64,000 bases of DNA from contig JAHWIR010000005.1 of NCBI GenBank assembly GCA_019322435.1, positions 75,879-139,878 on the forward strand. The letters are read 5' to 3'. Made by a program: the position numbers and the translations under genes. The notes beneath the pieces are model-generated. The model was not told where the DNA came from and searched no databases. It was given only the letters and a program-made list of their open reading frames with translations. The first letter of the stretch is position 1. Each line of letters opens with the position of its first letter. Source of the DNA: Candidatus Woesearchaeota archaeon. Lineage in GTDB: Archaea > Nanobdellota > Nanobdellia > Woesearchaeales > WJKL01. Below are positions 17,745 through 26,328 of the stretch, piece after piece.

Positions 17745-18314
17745 ATGGTGTATAAGTTAAATCTTAAGATAATGATTATTCTGCTTTTTATCATTATTTC
17801 TATTAATGGATGTAGGCAAGAAATTTCTCCAGAGCTTAAAGAAGCAATAGAATATTGCAAGGATTTTCCTATAACTGGTCATACTAGAACAAAGAATTCC
17901 TGTTATGCAAGATTTGCAATTGACAAACTTAATTCGAATGTATGCAGTCTCATTGATGAAGATTCAGAGGAATTTAGAAATGGGTGTTATCAATTTTTAG
18001 CAAATGAATTAAATGATAGTTCTATATGTAATAATATTGAAAATAGCGACTTCGGCAAATTTTCTTGTATTGCTATTATTGAACAAAATTCGGCTCCTTG
18101 CAATAAGATTAAAAATGAGCAGAAAAAAGGGGATTGTCTTTATATCATTGCTAAAAATAATAAAGATCCCTCTCTATGTAAAGAGATTAAAAATGATGAG
18201 TCAAGATATTTTTGTTATCAAATATTGGCCTCTGCAAAAAATGATTCATCATTATGTTACAATATAGAGGATGATATTCAAAGGAGTTCTTGCTTAAATA
18301 ACTTAAAGACTTAA
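17745..18314 (+). CDS. Cys-repeat lipoprotein
   Basis: The 189-residue protein begins with a hydrophobic signal ending in a lipobox-like INGC (about residues 20-23). The rest consists of about six repeats of 20-25 residues with the pattern C-x-x-I-x(4-8)-C-x-x-x-x-A, for example SSLCYNIEDDIQRSSC. The same repeat type occurs in the proteins at 5388 and 55503. Regular Cys pairs suggest disulfide-stabilised helical hairpins outside the cell. Function is unknown. A TATA-rich promoter lies about 25 nt before the ATG. Confidence 0.65.
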   Translation: MVYKLNLKIMIILLFIIISINGCRQEISPELKEAIEYCKDFPITGHTRTKNSCYARFAIDKLNSNVCSLIDEDSEEFRNGCYQFLANELNDSSICNNIENSDFGKFSCIAIIEQNSAPCNKIKNEQKKGDCLYIIAKNNKDPSLCKEIKNDESRYFCYQILASAKNDSSLCYNIEDDIQRSSCLNNLKT

Positions 18315-18344
18315 TATCTCTAAAAGTTTTTTAATTCTTAATAT

Positions 18345-18411
18345 TCAAAAGGTTTATACAAAGTGCTTCTTTGTGAACCACAAGCATAAACCTTTTTTCA
18401 AAAGGTTTATA
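18345..18411 (+). repeat. Two-copy intergenic element, copy 1
   Basis: The 17 nt at 18345-18361 and the 30 nt at 18382-18411 are identical to 41036-41052 and 41071-41100. The 20 nt between them differ from the other copy but still form a small hairpin (ACAAAG/CTTTGT). Within the element AAAAGGTTTAT occurs twice and its inverse once, so the inverse (18386-18396) can pair with either. The last copy holds the TATA box of the gene at 18449. Confidence 0.75.
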
Positions 18412-18448
18412 TAAATCAGACGCCTATATAGACGTAGAAGGGGAGTAT

Positions 18449-21400
18449 ATGGGCAAAAAACTATTATTGGCGGTAGTTATAGTTCTCTTGTTTAGTTTTG
18501 AAGTTTATGCTTGCAGTGATGATTCTGATTGTGCTGATGACCAGAAATGTTCTTTAGGAAGCTGTCTGAATATTGAGGATTGTCTGCAAGATGCTGATTG
18601 TGAAATGATTGATGGCCATGTTAGGATTGTTGATGTAAGCCCTTCTATTTGTGACGGAGAGTTGGTTGATATAACTATTGAGGGAATCCTTCCTTTTAAG
18701 ATGGTGGATTTCTTTGAGATTTTCGGGCATAGTATTGCTTATCCAAATGGCTGGATTCATGACTGTTTTATGAATTATAATATTGATCTGCAGCCTGGCT
18801 GGAGCTGGGATATTATTCATGGCGGAGAGACTGTTGCAATCGGTATAGGAATATATGATGATGATGGTGTTGGATATGACGAGATAGACAGCGGATTGAT
18901 GACTGCAGACACTAAAATCAATATGTATGATGATGTTAATGAAGGAAACTGTATTTCTGTTGCATTTAAGCATACTTTCAATAACATAGATCTAAGTTCT
19001 TTTGCAGATGGTGTTGATGGAGATGTTGAACTTTATGCAGCTGCTGCTGGAGCAAGCAGTGAGCAGTTAGATGGAACAGATGATATTGATGAATTTGGAG
19101 CTGGATATGATGATGGGTATTATTCACCACAATATAATATAGATATTGATGATGATCCTCCTCCAACAACTGATCCAGAAGCTGATCCTAATACATGGAC
19201 AACAGTTACAACACCAAACATATTAGGATATGCTGTTGTTGATTCTGGAAGCGGTGTTGATCATTATGAATATCAGATTGACAGCACTGGCGGAAGCTGG
19301 ACAGGTGTGGGAGAAGAAACTAGTTTTAATACGCCTTCCCAGTCAGACGGAACACATACTGTTTATGTCAGGGCTGTGGACAGGTGTAATCCTGGAGATC
19401 CTGGTTCTGTAAATGTTTATATTAATTCACAAATGAACTGCGAGTGCGGAGGGGGGGAATGCTGCAGTGATGGGTGTAATTATGATGCTGCTGGAAGCTG
19501 GTGTAATGAGGTTGAGTTAAGCCAATATGATTGCCTGGATGGCCATGGCCTAGGAAGCGATGTTTATGTTAGGGAAAGGTATCAAAAATGCACTGGAAGC
19601 TCTGCTGCTTGCAGCGGGACATCTTATTATGACTGGGGAATAAAGAATGAGTGCGGGCCTGATGAGTATTGTGCAAGTGATGGAGACAGTTCCTGCACTT
19701 CTTGCTCAACAACATGCGACGATTCCTGCCAATCTTTAAAATGTCATGGAATAGACCCCGACTGCACTTCTGGCGGAGGAAGCAGCCAGTGCTCTGATCA
19801 GGGTGGAAGCTGTTCTGGTGGAAATTGTGTTGGTGTAAGCTGTATATATAACCCTGCTGATGCTTGTGTTGATTCAAGCGGCTGTTTGAGGCCTGGAACC
19901 TTTGCATGGTGGATGTGCGACCAAAATATTCAAGTGGAGTATGCATGCAAAGAAGGCAATATGGCTGGAGATGATGTTTGGGAAAAAGCAAAGAATCGTT
20001 TTTGTTCTGGAACAAGTCCTAATTGTGACGGACCTTTAGAATGGAGCTGGTCTCAGATTGAGGATTGCGGGGCTAATGAAAGGTGTGCTAATGACGGAGA
20101 TACTACATGCACACCAACGCCTGCTGAAACATGCAATGGAGCTGATGATGATTATGATGGTGATGTTGATGAAGGCTTAAGCGGGAATTTATGTCCATTG
20201 CAGGATGGTGTTTGTTCTGGAGCAAGAGAGAAGTGTATTGGAGGAAGCTGGCAGAGCTGTAGTAGTTCAACATATGGAGGAGATTATCAGGCTGCAGAGA
20301 CAAGATGTGATGGGCTGGATAATGACTGCGATGGAAGTGTTGATGGAAGCTTGAGCAGAAGCTGTGGCGTAACCTGGACAGGAGCATGCACAATGGGAAC
20401 AGAGAGCTGCAGTGGGGGAGCATGGACTGGCTGCACTGCTGTGCTGCCAACAACAGAGGTTTGTGACGGCAGTGATAGTGACTGCGATGGAATAAAGGAC
20501 GGCTCAGAAGGATTTGGAACTATGGACTGCTATGATGCTGCAAATTCAAGCTATGCTGGAACTGGCGTATGTTCTTATGGTTATTATGAATGCACTGATT
20601 CAGGATGGGGTTCAGATTGTGTGGGTGATGTTGGACCTGAGCCAGAAAACTGTGTAGATGGGCTGGATAATGACTGTGATGGATATACTGACGCTGATGA
20701 TGATGACTGCAGATGTGATTTTGATTCTGACTGCGGAACAGATGGGGATTTTATTGAGAGTTATTGCTCAGGAAATGATTTGCTTGATATTTACAGAAAT
20801 TATAGCTGTATAAACCCTGGAGCAAATAATTCTTGTTGCAATTATACTGATTATGATGTTGTTCAAGAAACTTGTGGCAATGGCTGTGAGTATGGAAGAT
20901 GTATTGAAAGCGGATATTTGTGGGTTGCTGATTATCTGAATGATAAGATCCACAAAACATCAAAGCCAGGAATGATATTGGAATCTATTGATATTTCTGG
21001 GGTTTATCTTTACGGGCTTACTTGGGATGGAGAGTATTTTTGGTATTCTGATGATGCAACTAATAAAATATATAAATTAAGCAAAAACGGCACTGTAATA
21101 TTTAGCTTTGCTTCTCCTGGTCCTAAACCAAGCGGGCTTGCTTGGGATGGGGAGTATTTATGGCATACTGATTATGGAATGGATAGAGTCTATAAATTGA
21201 CAGTGGATGGAGAGGTTGTGGATAGTTTTAGTGTGCCTTATGCTTATGCTTATGGTATTGAATGGGATGGAAATAATTTGTGGATTTCTGATTATGAAGG
21301 AAATATCAACAAACTGACTACAAATGGTACTGTTTTGGATAGTATAGGTGTTCCTACAGGAGTATTTGGCGTGGCTTGGGATGGAGAGTATTTATGGTGT

Positions 21401-24298
21401 ACTAGTCCCTCTAGAGGCAAGATGTACAAAGTTTCCACAGGAGGAACTATTTTAGACAGCTACAACGATACAGGAGGCAGATTGTTTGACTTGGCTTGGG
21501 ATGGGAAGTATTTATGGGCTTTAGATTATGATTGGGATGCTATACACAAACTAGAGAAAGACAGAATTGTGGTTTCTTTTGACAGCCCTGGAGGTAATCC
21601 AAGAGGTTTGACTTGGGATGGACAGCATATATGGAATGTAGATTCTAGTAGTGATAGATTATATCAAATCACTACTAAAGGAGACGTTATAAGCAATTGC
21701 AATATCTTTGGTGGTGAACCTGTTGGATTGACTTGGGATGGAAATAATTTTTGGTATTCTGCTACTGATACTGGTGGAATGTACAAGATAGATTCTAGCT
21801 GCAATATTCTTAATAGTTTTGGAAATCCTGGAGGACCAGATGCCAGTGGACTTACTTGGGATGGAAGTTATCTATGGAGTGCTAATAGTGGAAATGATAA
21901 AATCTTCAAATCTACTACTGGCGGAAGTGTTGTAGACAGCATTAATAGCCCCAATTCAAGCCCTGCTGGGCTAACTTTTGATGGTGTTTATTTCTGGAAC
22001 TCGGATGGAAATGGTCAAATATATAGGCTTTTAACTGACGGGACAGTGCTTGAGAATTTTACAGGCCCTTCAACATTCATATTTGGCTTGGCTTGGCAGC
22101 CTACGGATGAAGTAATTGAATGTTATTCTGAGTCTGAGTGCGGAACAGACGAGTATGTTGGTGAAAATTACTGCATTGGAAATGATGTTTACAGGGATTA
22201 TGGAGATTACAGCTGTTCTGATGCTGCAACACATAACTCTTCATGTGATTATACATCTACTCCTCAATTAAATGAAAGCTGTGGCAGCGGGGAAATTTGT
22301 TATAATGGGGGCTGCGTGGCTGTGAATTGCACTTCTGACCTGGAGTGTGGGCAGGATGTTTGGATAGGAAATGGCTACTGCAGCAATGGAGATGTTTACC
22401 AGGTTCTTGGAAATCATAGCTGCGAAAATGTTGGAACTGTTAATGCAAGCTGCGGTTATAATGAATATATTGCAGTAAAACTAGAATGCGGCAGTGGTTG
22501 TTCAAATGGAAAATGTGAAGGAGAAGGATATATGTGGCATTCTGATTCTGGTACTGACAAGATTTACAAGCTTGCAGAGGATTTTACTGTGGTGGAAAGC
22601 TTTGGCGCTCCTGGAGGTGCTCCTTATGATCTTACATATGACGGAGAATACCTGTGGCTTATTGAAAGTGACAGCGACAGGGTGTATAAGATAACAACAG
22701 AAGGGATTATAACTGATTATTTTAATTCTCCTGGAATAGCCCCTTTTGGACTGGAGTGGGATGGAAGCAATCTATGGCTGGCTGAGTCATCAAATGATAT
22801 GATCTACAAGATGACAACTAACGGCAGTATTGTCTCTAATTTTAGCAGTCCTGGACCTTGGCCAAAAGGCTTGGCATGGGATGGCAGTTATTTGTGGCAT
22901 GCTGACAATTATATAAATACTGAGATGATTTACAAGCTGGATACAAGCGGCAATGTTATTGACAGCTTTAGTTCTCCTAGTGATTCGCCGAGGGGATTGG
23001 AATGGGATGGAGAGTATTTGTGGAATGCTGATTCATATAGTGATAAGATATACAAGCTGACAACATCAGGGGCTGTTGTGGACAGTTTTGACAGCATTGG
23101 AGCAGTCCCAAATGGCCTTGCATGGAGTGAGGATATTAAGATAGTTTGTGTTGCTGATTCTGACTGCGGAACAGACAAGTATATTGGAGACAAGTACTGC
23201 AATGGAAATAATGTTGTGCAGCTTTATAGAACTTATGATTGTGTGAATCCTGGAACTGTTAATTCTTCCTGCAGCCATGGTGATGCTGAAATTATCAGGG
23301 ATACATGCAGTGGAAGCTGTGTTAGCGGAACATGTGATGATATTGCTTGTTATAGTGATGATGACTGCGGAGATGATAGGTATGTTGGAAGCAAATATTG
23401 TCAATCAGGAGATGTATGGCAGGATTATAGAGAATATGATTGTGTAAATCCAAAAACTGTTAGTGCTGCCTGCTCAAGTTCTGATCAAGCTAAAAGAAGG
23501 AAAGATTGTGAATTTGGTTGTCAATCTGGTATTTGTTTGGATGAGCCGTCTGGATATGCTTGTTCAAGCAATGCTGGCTGCGGAACAGATGGTTATGTTG
23601 GAAGTCAGTATTGCAATGACGGAAATGAATGGCAGGATTGGAGAACATGGACATGCAATAATGCTGGAACAATTGATGCTTACTGCAGTTATGATGATAA
23701 TCCACAGTTTAAGACAGGCTGTGCTGGAGGTTGCTTGGATGGGTGGTGTGTTGGTGCTGTATGCAATATAAATTCTGACTGCGGAACAGATGAATATATT
23801 GGAACTCCTTATTGCGATGGAAATGATGTTTATCAAGTTTATAGAGTGTGGAGTTGTGATGTTCCTGGAACTGACTCGTGCAGTTATACAGATGGCATTC
23901 AATTTAAAGAGGGTTGTGCTATTAACTGTTTGAATGGTGTTTGTGTTGATGATGACGGCAGGGGCAGCGGAGATGCTGACTTAGAAGTTTCATATTTCTT
24001 GCTGCAGTATCCTGATAATCCTGTTGCCGGAGATAGTGTTACTTTGACTTTCCATATACATAATGTTGGCAATACTACTGTTGATGAAGCTGAGTGGAGA
24101 TTAGACAGTGGAGCTGGATATTCTATTGGCGGTGTTGTAAGTGATTTAAAGGAAGGAGAAGGGATGGGTGTTGGCAAGAAAATAACTTATTCAAGCGCTG
24201 GAACTTATTATGCAAAGGTTAAGGTTGACCCCAATAATAAAATTGAAGAATTTAATGAAGGAAATAATGAAAAAGAATTGATTGTGGTGGTTTCATGA
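18449..24298 (+). CDS. Giant Cys-rich surface protein with two beta-propellers
   Basis: The 1949-residue protein has a signal peptide (MGKKLLLAVVIVLLFSFEVY). In order it holds: a short Cys-rich segment; a beta domain (to about 235); an Ig-like module (240-325); Cys-rich regions; MopE/Notch-like metal-binding repeats (about 555-755, such as CDGLDNDCDG); a first beta-propeller of about 12-13 repeats (820-1220, motif GLAWDGEYLW); a Cys-rich linker; a second propeller of about five or six repeats (1360-1560); four or so SDCGTDxYxG Cys modules (1565-1840); and a C-terminal CARDB-like adhesion domain (1842-1949). It is probably a calcium-binding adhesin. It lacks an obvious C-terminal membrane helix, so it may be held by the coupled lipoprotein that follows. 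Confidence 0.8.
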   Translation: MGKKLLLAVVIVLLFSFEVYACSDDSDCADDQKCSLGSCLNIEDCLQDADCEMIDGHVRIVDVSPSICDGELVDITIEGILPFKMVDFFEIFGHSIAYPNGWIHDCFMNYNIDLQPGWSWDIIHGGETVAIGIGIYDDDGVGYDEIDSGLMTADTKINMYDDVNEGNCISVAFKHTFNNIDLSSFADGVDGDVELYAAAAGASSEQLDGTDDIDEFGAGYDDGYYSPQYNIDIDDDPPPTTDPEADPNTWTTVTTPNILGYAVVDSGSGVDHYEYQIDSTGGSWTGVGEETSFNTPSQSDGTHTVYVRAVDRCNPGDPGSVNVYINSQMNCECGGGECCSDGCNYDAAGSWCNEVELSQYDCLDGHGLGSDVYVRERYQKCTGSSAACSGTSYYDWGIKNECGPDEYCASDGDSSCTSCSTTCDDSCQSLKCHGIDPDCTSGGGSSQCSDQGGSCSGGNCVGVSCIYNPADACVDSSGCLRPGTFAWWMCDQNIQVEYACKEGNMAGDDVWEKAKNRFCSGTSPNCDGPLEWSWSQIEDCGANERCANDGDTTCTPTPAETCNGADDDYDGDVDEGLSGNLCPLQDGVCSGAREKCIGGSWQSCSSSTYGGDYQAAETRCDGLDNDCDGSVDGSLSRSCGVTWTGACTMGTESCSGGAWTGCTAVLPTTEVCDGSDSDCDGIKDGSEGFGTMDCYDAANSSYAGTGVCSYGYYECTDSGWGSDCVGDVGPEPENCVDGLDNDCDGYTDADDDDCRCDFDSDCGTDGDFIESYCSGNDLLDIYRNYSCINPGANNSCCNYTDYDVVQETCGNGCEYGRCIESGYLWVADYLNDKIHKTSKPGMILESIDISGVYLYGLTWDGEYFWYSDDATNKIYKLSKNGTVIFSFASPGPKPSGLAWDGEYLWHTDYGMDRVYKLTVDGEVVDSFSVPYAYAYGIEWDGNNLWISDYEGNINKLTTNGTVLDSIGVPTGVFGVAWDGEYLWCTSPSRGKMYKVSTGGTILDSYNDTGGRLFDLAWDGKYLWALDYDWDAIHKLEKDRIVVSFDSPGGNPRGLTWDGQHIWNVDSSSDRLYQITTKGDVISNCNIFGGEPVGLTWDGNNFWYSATDTGGMYKIDSSCNILNSFGNPGGPDASGLTWDGSYLWSANSGNDKIFKSTTGGSVVDSINSPNSSPAGLTFDGVYFWNSDGNGQIYRLLTDGTVLENFTGPSTFIFGLAWQPTDEVIECYSESECGTDEYVGENYCIGNDVYRDYGDYSCSDAATHNSSCDYTSTPQLNESCGSGEICYNGGCVAVNCTSDLECGQDVWIGNGYCSNGDVYQVLGNHSCENVGTVNASCGYNEYIAVKLECGSGCSNGKCEGEGYMWHSDSGTDKIYKLAEDFTVVESFGAPGGAPYDLTYDGEYLWLIESDSDRVYKITTEGIITDYFNSPGIAPFGLEWDGSNLWLAESSNDMIYKMTTNGSIVSNFSSPGPWPKGLAWDGSYLWHADNYINTEMIYKLDTSGNVIDSFSSPSDSPRGLEWDGEYLWNADSYSDKIYKLTTSGAVVDSFDSIGAVPNGLAWSEDIKIVCVADSDCGTDKYIGDKYCNGNNVVQLYRTYDCVNPGTVNSSCSHGDAEIIRDTCSGSCVSGTCDDIACYSDDDCGDDRYVGSKYCQSGDVWQDYREYDCVNPKTVSAACSSSDQAKRRKDCEFGCQSGICLDEPSGYACSSNAGCGTDGYVGSQYCNDGNEWQDWRTWTCNNAGTIDAYCSYDDNPQFKTGCAGGCLDGWCVGAVCNINSDCGTDEYIGTPYCDGNDVYQVYRVWSCDVPGTDSCSYTDGIQFKEGCAINCLNGVCVDDDGRGSGDADLEVSYFLLQYPDNPVAGDSVTLTFHIHNVGNTTVDEAEWRLDSGAGYSIGGVVSDLKEGEGMGVGKKITYSSAGTYYAKVKVDPNNKIEEFNEGNNEKELIVVVS

Positions 24299-24993
24299 TT
24301 AAGATAATAAGAAATGCTATTATTGGATTTTTGATAGCTTATATGTTAGGGGGCTGCGGAGATAGCGGAAGCAGTAAAAAGAAGAAAAATCCTGCGCCTA
24401 GCATAACTTTAGAGAGCATTGTGCAGGATGATTTTGAAAATAGCGGAACAGATATAACTCTTACTGTTACTGATAATGGGGGAGTTGATTCTGTTAATGT
24501 TATTTATACTTCTATTAGCTATAATGATGTTGTAACTTTAACTGATATTGGAAATGACCAGTATCAAACAACTTTGAATCTTGATTCTGAGACTTATAAT
24601 ATTTCAATAGTTGCTTATGATAACAAAGGGAAAGAAAGCACTTTGGATTTAGGGCAGGTTGTGAGATATGGAAATGAAGTTAATACTGATTCTGCATTAG
24701 ATAATAAATTAAGTGATAATACTGATGGTGTAGATGTAACTATGCATTTTATGAATGACCAGTTTGATTTGGATGGTGTTATTATAAAGTATGATGCTGA
24801 AGCTGTTGTTAATGGAAAAACATATATTCTATGGGTTCAGGGAGAGAATGATGGAGAGCATTTAGTTGAGAAAGCAAAACTAGAAGAATATAATATTTAT
24901 TGGATACAGATTAATCCTTTGCCTTTGCAAGATATTGATGGTGTTATAGATCAAATAGATTTAGATGGGTGGATTCCTTATACAACTTATTAA
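24295..24993 (+). CDS. Lipoprotein with Ig-like domain
   Basis: The 232-residue protein has a hydrophobic N-terminus with a lipobox (YMLGGC, Cys about 21) and a Ser/Lys linker, followed by an Ig-like module (about 35-120) and a beta-rich C-terminal domain. Its ATG overlaps the giant protein's TGA (ATGA), so the two are translationally coupled and probably work together on the cell surface. Its stop overlaps the convergent nucleotidyltransferase gene within TTAA. Confidence 0.7.
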   Translation: MIKIIRNAIIGFLIAYMLGGCGDSGSSKKKKNPAPSITLESIVQDDFENSGTDITLTVTDNGGVDSVNVIYTSISYNDVVTLTDIGNDQYQTTLNLDSETYNISIVAYDNKGKESTLDLGQVVRYGNEVNTDSALDNKLSDNTDGVDVTMHFMNDQFDLDGVIIKYDAEAVVNGKTYILWVQGENDGEHLVEKAKLEEYNIYWIQINPLPLQDIDGVIDQIDLDGWIPYTTY

Positions 24994-25796
24994 ACTTCAA
25001 TAAACTTCTGCATCCTGTTGACAAATTCTTCTGCTTCTTTGTATAATCTTTCGTATTCAGGGCCTTTTATTTCTTTTATTTCTCTATGGGTTATGCCTTT
25101 CATCAATTTGTAGAATTTGTCCATTGTTTTTGCATATTTTAGCTCCAGCTTGTGTTCTTTTACCAGCTTTTTTTCTAGTAAATCTCCTGCATGCTGCGGA
25201 GAAGGAGGGATTTCACCAATATGCATTAATGCTGCGTGTGTTGCATCGATTACAGCCCAGTAAAGGTCTAAGGCTGCCTGAAGAATATGCCATTTTGAGT
25301 TTAATAATGTTCGTGGGGCACGGCCGAAGTATACCCAGACAGATTCATTAGATGGGCGGATTCTGCCTTGGATTAGTAATGCCTGCAATGGGTCAAAGAA
25401 ACCTGTGTCTATAATGGCAATTCCATCTCTTATTATGTTTATTGCAACTGGATCTCCTGCTCTTACATATTCCCAGAAAGAGGTTATTGTCATTGAAGTT
25501 ACATGCAGTCTGGTTGAGACTTTTCCAATTGTTCTTTCTATAATTAATCTATATGCTTCTATGACATCTCTTGTCATCCTTATGGACAGGTCATCTACTA
25601 CGATTAATACATCAACATCTCCTTTTTGGCCAACTGGTGTGCGTTTTCTAGCTGCTGAGCCAAACAAGACAACTGCTTTTAAGAAATCTCCAAATTCTGT
25701 CTTAATCCTTTTTGCAAAAGACCTAGCTATTGTAAGGTCTTCATTTGGATAGTTTGTAATATTAGGACGAACTCCTTTTTTAACTTGAAATTTCAA
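24990..25796 (-). CDS. Nucleotidyltransferase with HEPN-like C-terminus
   Basis: The protein has about 268 residues. The pol beta-type nucleotidyltransferase core has VVLFGSAARKRTP followed by KGDVDVLIVVDD, giving the GS and DxD motifs. The C-terminal half is helical and HEPN-like (ILQAALDLYWAVIDATHAAL). Minimal NTase/HEPN proteins are often toxin-antitoxin parts or RNA/protein-modifying enzymes; this fused type is widespread in archaea. TTG at 25796 is the likely start because GAGGGGAGAC lies just upstream and the longer frame crosses the promoter. It shares the short KKGVRP segment with the gene at 25903. Confidence 0.75.
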   Translation of the reverse strand: MKFQVKKGVRPNITNYPNEDLTIARSFAKRIKTEFGDFLKAVVLFGSAARKRTPVGQKGDVDVLIVVDDLSIRMTRDVIEAYRLIIERTIGKVSTRLHVTSMTITSFWEYVRAGDPVAINIIRDGIAIIDTGFFDPLQALLIQGRIRPSNESVWVYFGRAPRTLLNSKWHILQAALDLYWAVIDATHAALMHIGEIPPSPQHAGDLLEKKLVKEHKLELKYAKTMDKFYKLMKGITHREIKEIKGPEYERLYKEAEEFVNRMQKFIEV

Positions 25797-25844
25797 TATG
25801 TCTCCCCTCTTTTTAGTTAAAATAGAAAGAAATAGTATATAAAT

Positions 25845-25861
25845 GTTTGGGAATCCCAAAC
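25845..25861 (-). promoter_or_regulatory. 17-bp palindrome next to the nucleotidyltransferase TATA box
   Basis: GTTTGGG at 25845-25851 and CCCAAAC at 25855-25861 form a perfect palindrome with a 3-bp centre. It abuts the minus-strand TATA box (ATTTATATACT, about 25834-25844) on its upstream side, where BRE or an activator would sit. It may be a regulator site. Confidence 0.5.
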
Positions 25862-25865
25862 AACA

Positions 25866-25888
25866 CTCAAAGAGCTTTGCTCTTTGAG
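25866..25888 (-). terminator. Perfect 10-bp hairpin
   Basis: CTCAAAGAGC at 25866-25875 pairs with GCTCTTTGAG at 25879-25888 around a TTT loop. It lies after the stop of the minus-strand gene ending at 25903 and before the next promoter, so termination is the simplest role. Confidence 0.55.
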
Positions 25889-25902
25889 CTAAAAGTTGCT
25901 AT

Positions 25903-26217
25903 TTAATATGTAACCTTCTGGATAGCTCCATACTTCTCTAATTGTTCTTCCAGCAGATGATAATTTTTTTTGCCTACTACTGGTCCTTGAGTTAATTCTA
26001 AAGTAATAATGCAAAGACCCTCATCATTTGGCTCTGTAAACTTGGGATCATATTCTTTGTATTTATATCCTGGTTTTTTCTCAGCAGTGACTTGGCCAGT
26101 GGCGCTAAAACCTAGTGTTATAGATATATCTTTTGGTCTAACACCTTTTTTAAGCTGTATAAAATATGATGGGTCTACATCAAATACTGGTTCTATTAAT
26201 TCCATTTTTTCTGACAT
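25903..26217 (-). CDS. Hypothetical protein (104 aa)
   Basis: This is a small soluble protein with a beta-type centre (ITLGFSATGQVTAEKKPGY) and no recognised family. The segment QLKKGVRPKDI resembles QVKKGVRPNI at the start of the downstream nucleotidyltransferase. It is followed by a strong hairpin. Confidence 0.55.
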   Translation of the reverse strand: MSEKMELIEPVFDVDPSYFIQLKKGVRPKDISITLGFSATGQVTAEKKPGYKYKEYDPKFTEPNDEGLCIITLELTQGPVVGKKNYHLLEEQLEKYGAIQKVTY

Positions 26218-26312
26218 AATTTATCCCTCTGATATATGAAGTTCTTTTGTTTTTTTTCAAGTTATTATTTATATATTTTTTGTTTATTTCCATTAAGTTT
26301 ATATATAAGTGA

Positions 26313-26325
26313 GACAAATTTATCA
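26313..26325 (-). promoter_or_regulatory. TGACnnnnTTGTC-type motif at the regulator's own promoter
   Basis: Read on the minus strand, 26313-26325 matches TGACnnnnTTGTC with one mismatch. It lies between the TATA box (GTTTATATATAAG, 26297-26309) and the ATG at 26329. Two exact copies lie upstream of the next operon. It may be an autoregulatory operator for the HTH protein encoded here. Confidence 0.45.
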
Positions 26326-26328
26326 TAT

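Noticed and set aside
18449..24298. Regularly spaced repeats that could look like a CRISPR array or tandem DNA repeat.
   Set aside because: They are in frame, vary at third codon positions and encode propeller and Cys modules. No identical direct repeats with unique spacers are present.
24990..26217. A classical two-gene HEPN/MNT toxin-antitoxin pair formed by the nucleotidyltransferase and the 104-residue protein.
   Set aside because: The HEPN-like part is already fused to the NTase, the 104-residue protein is beta-rich and not HEPN-like, and a strong hairpin separates the genes.
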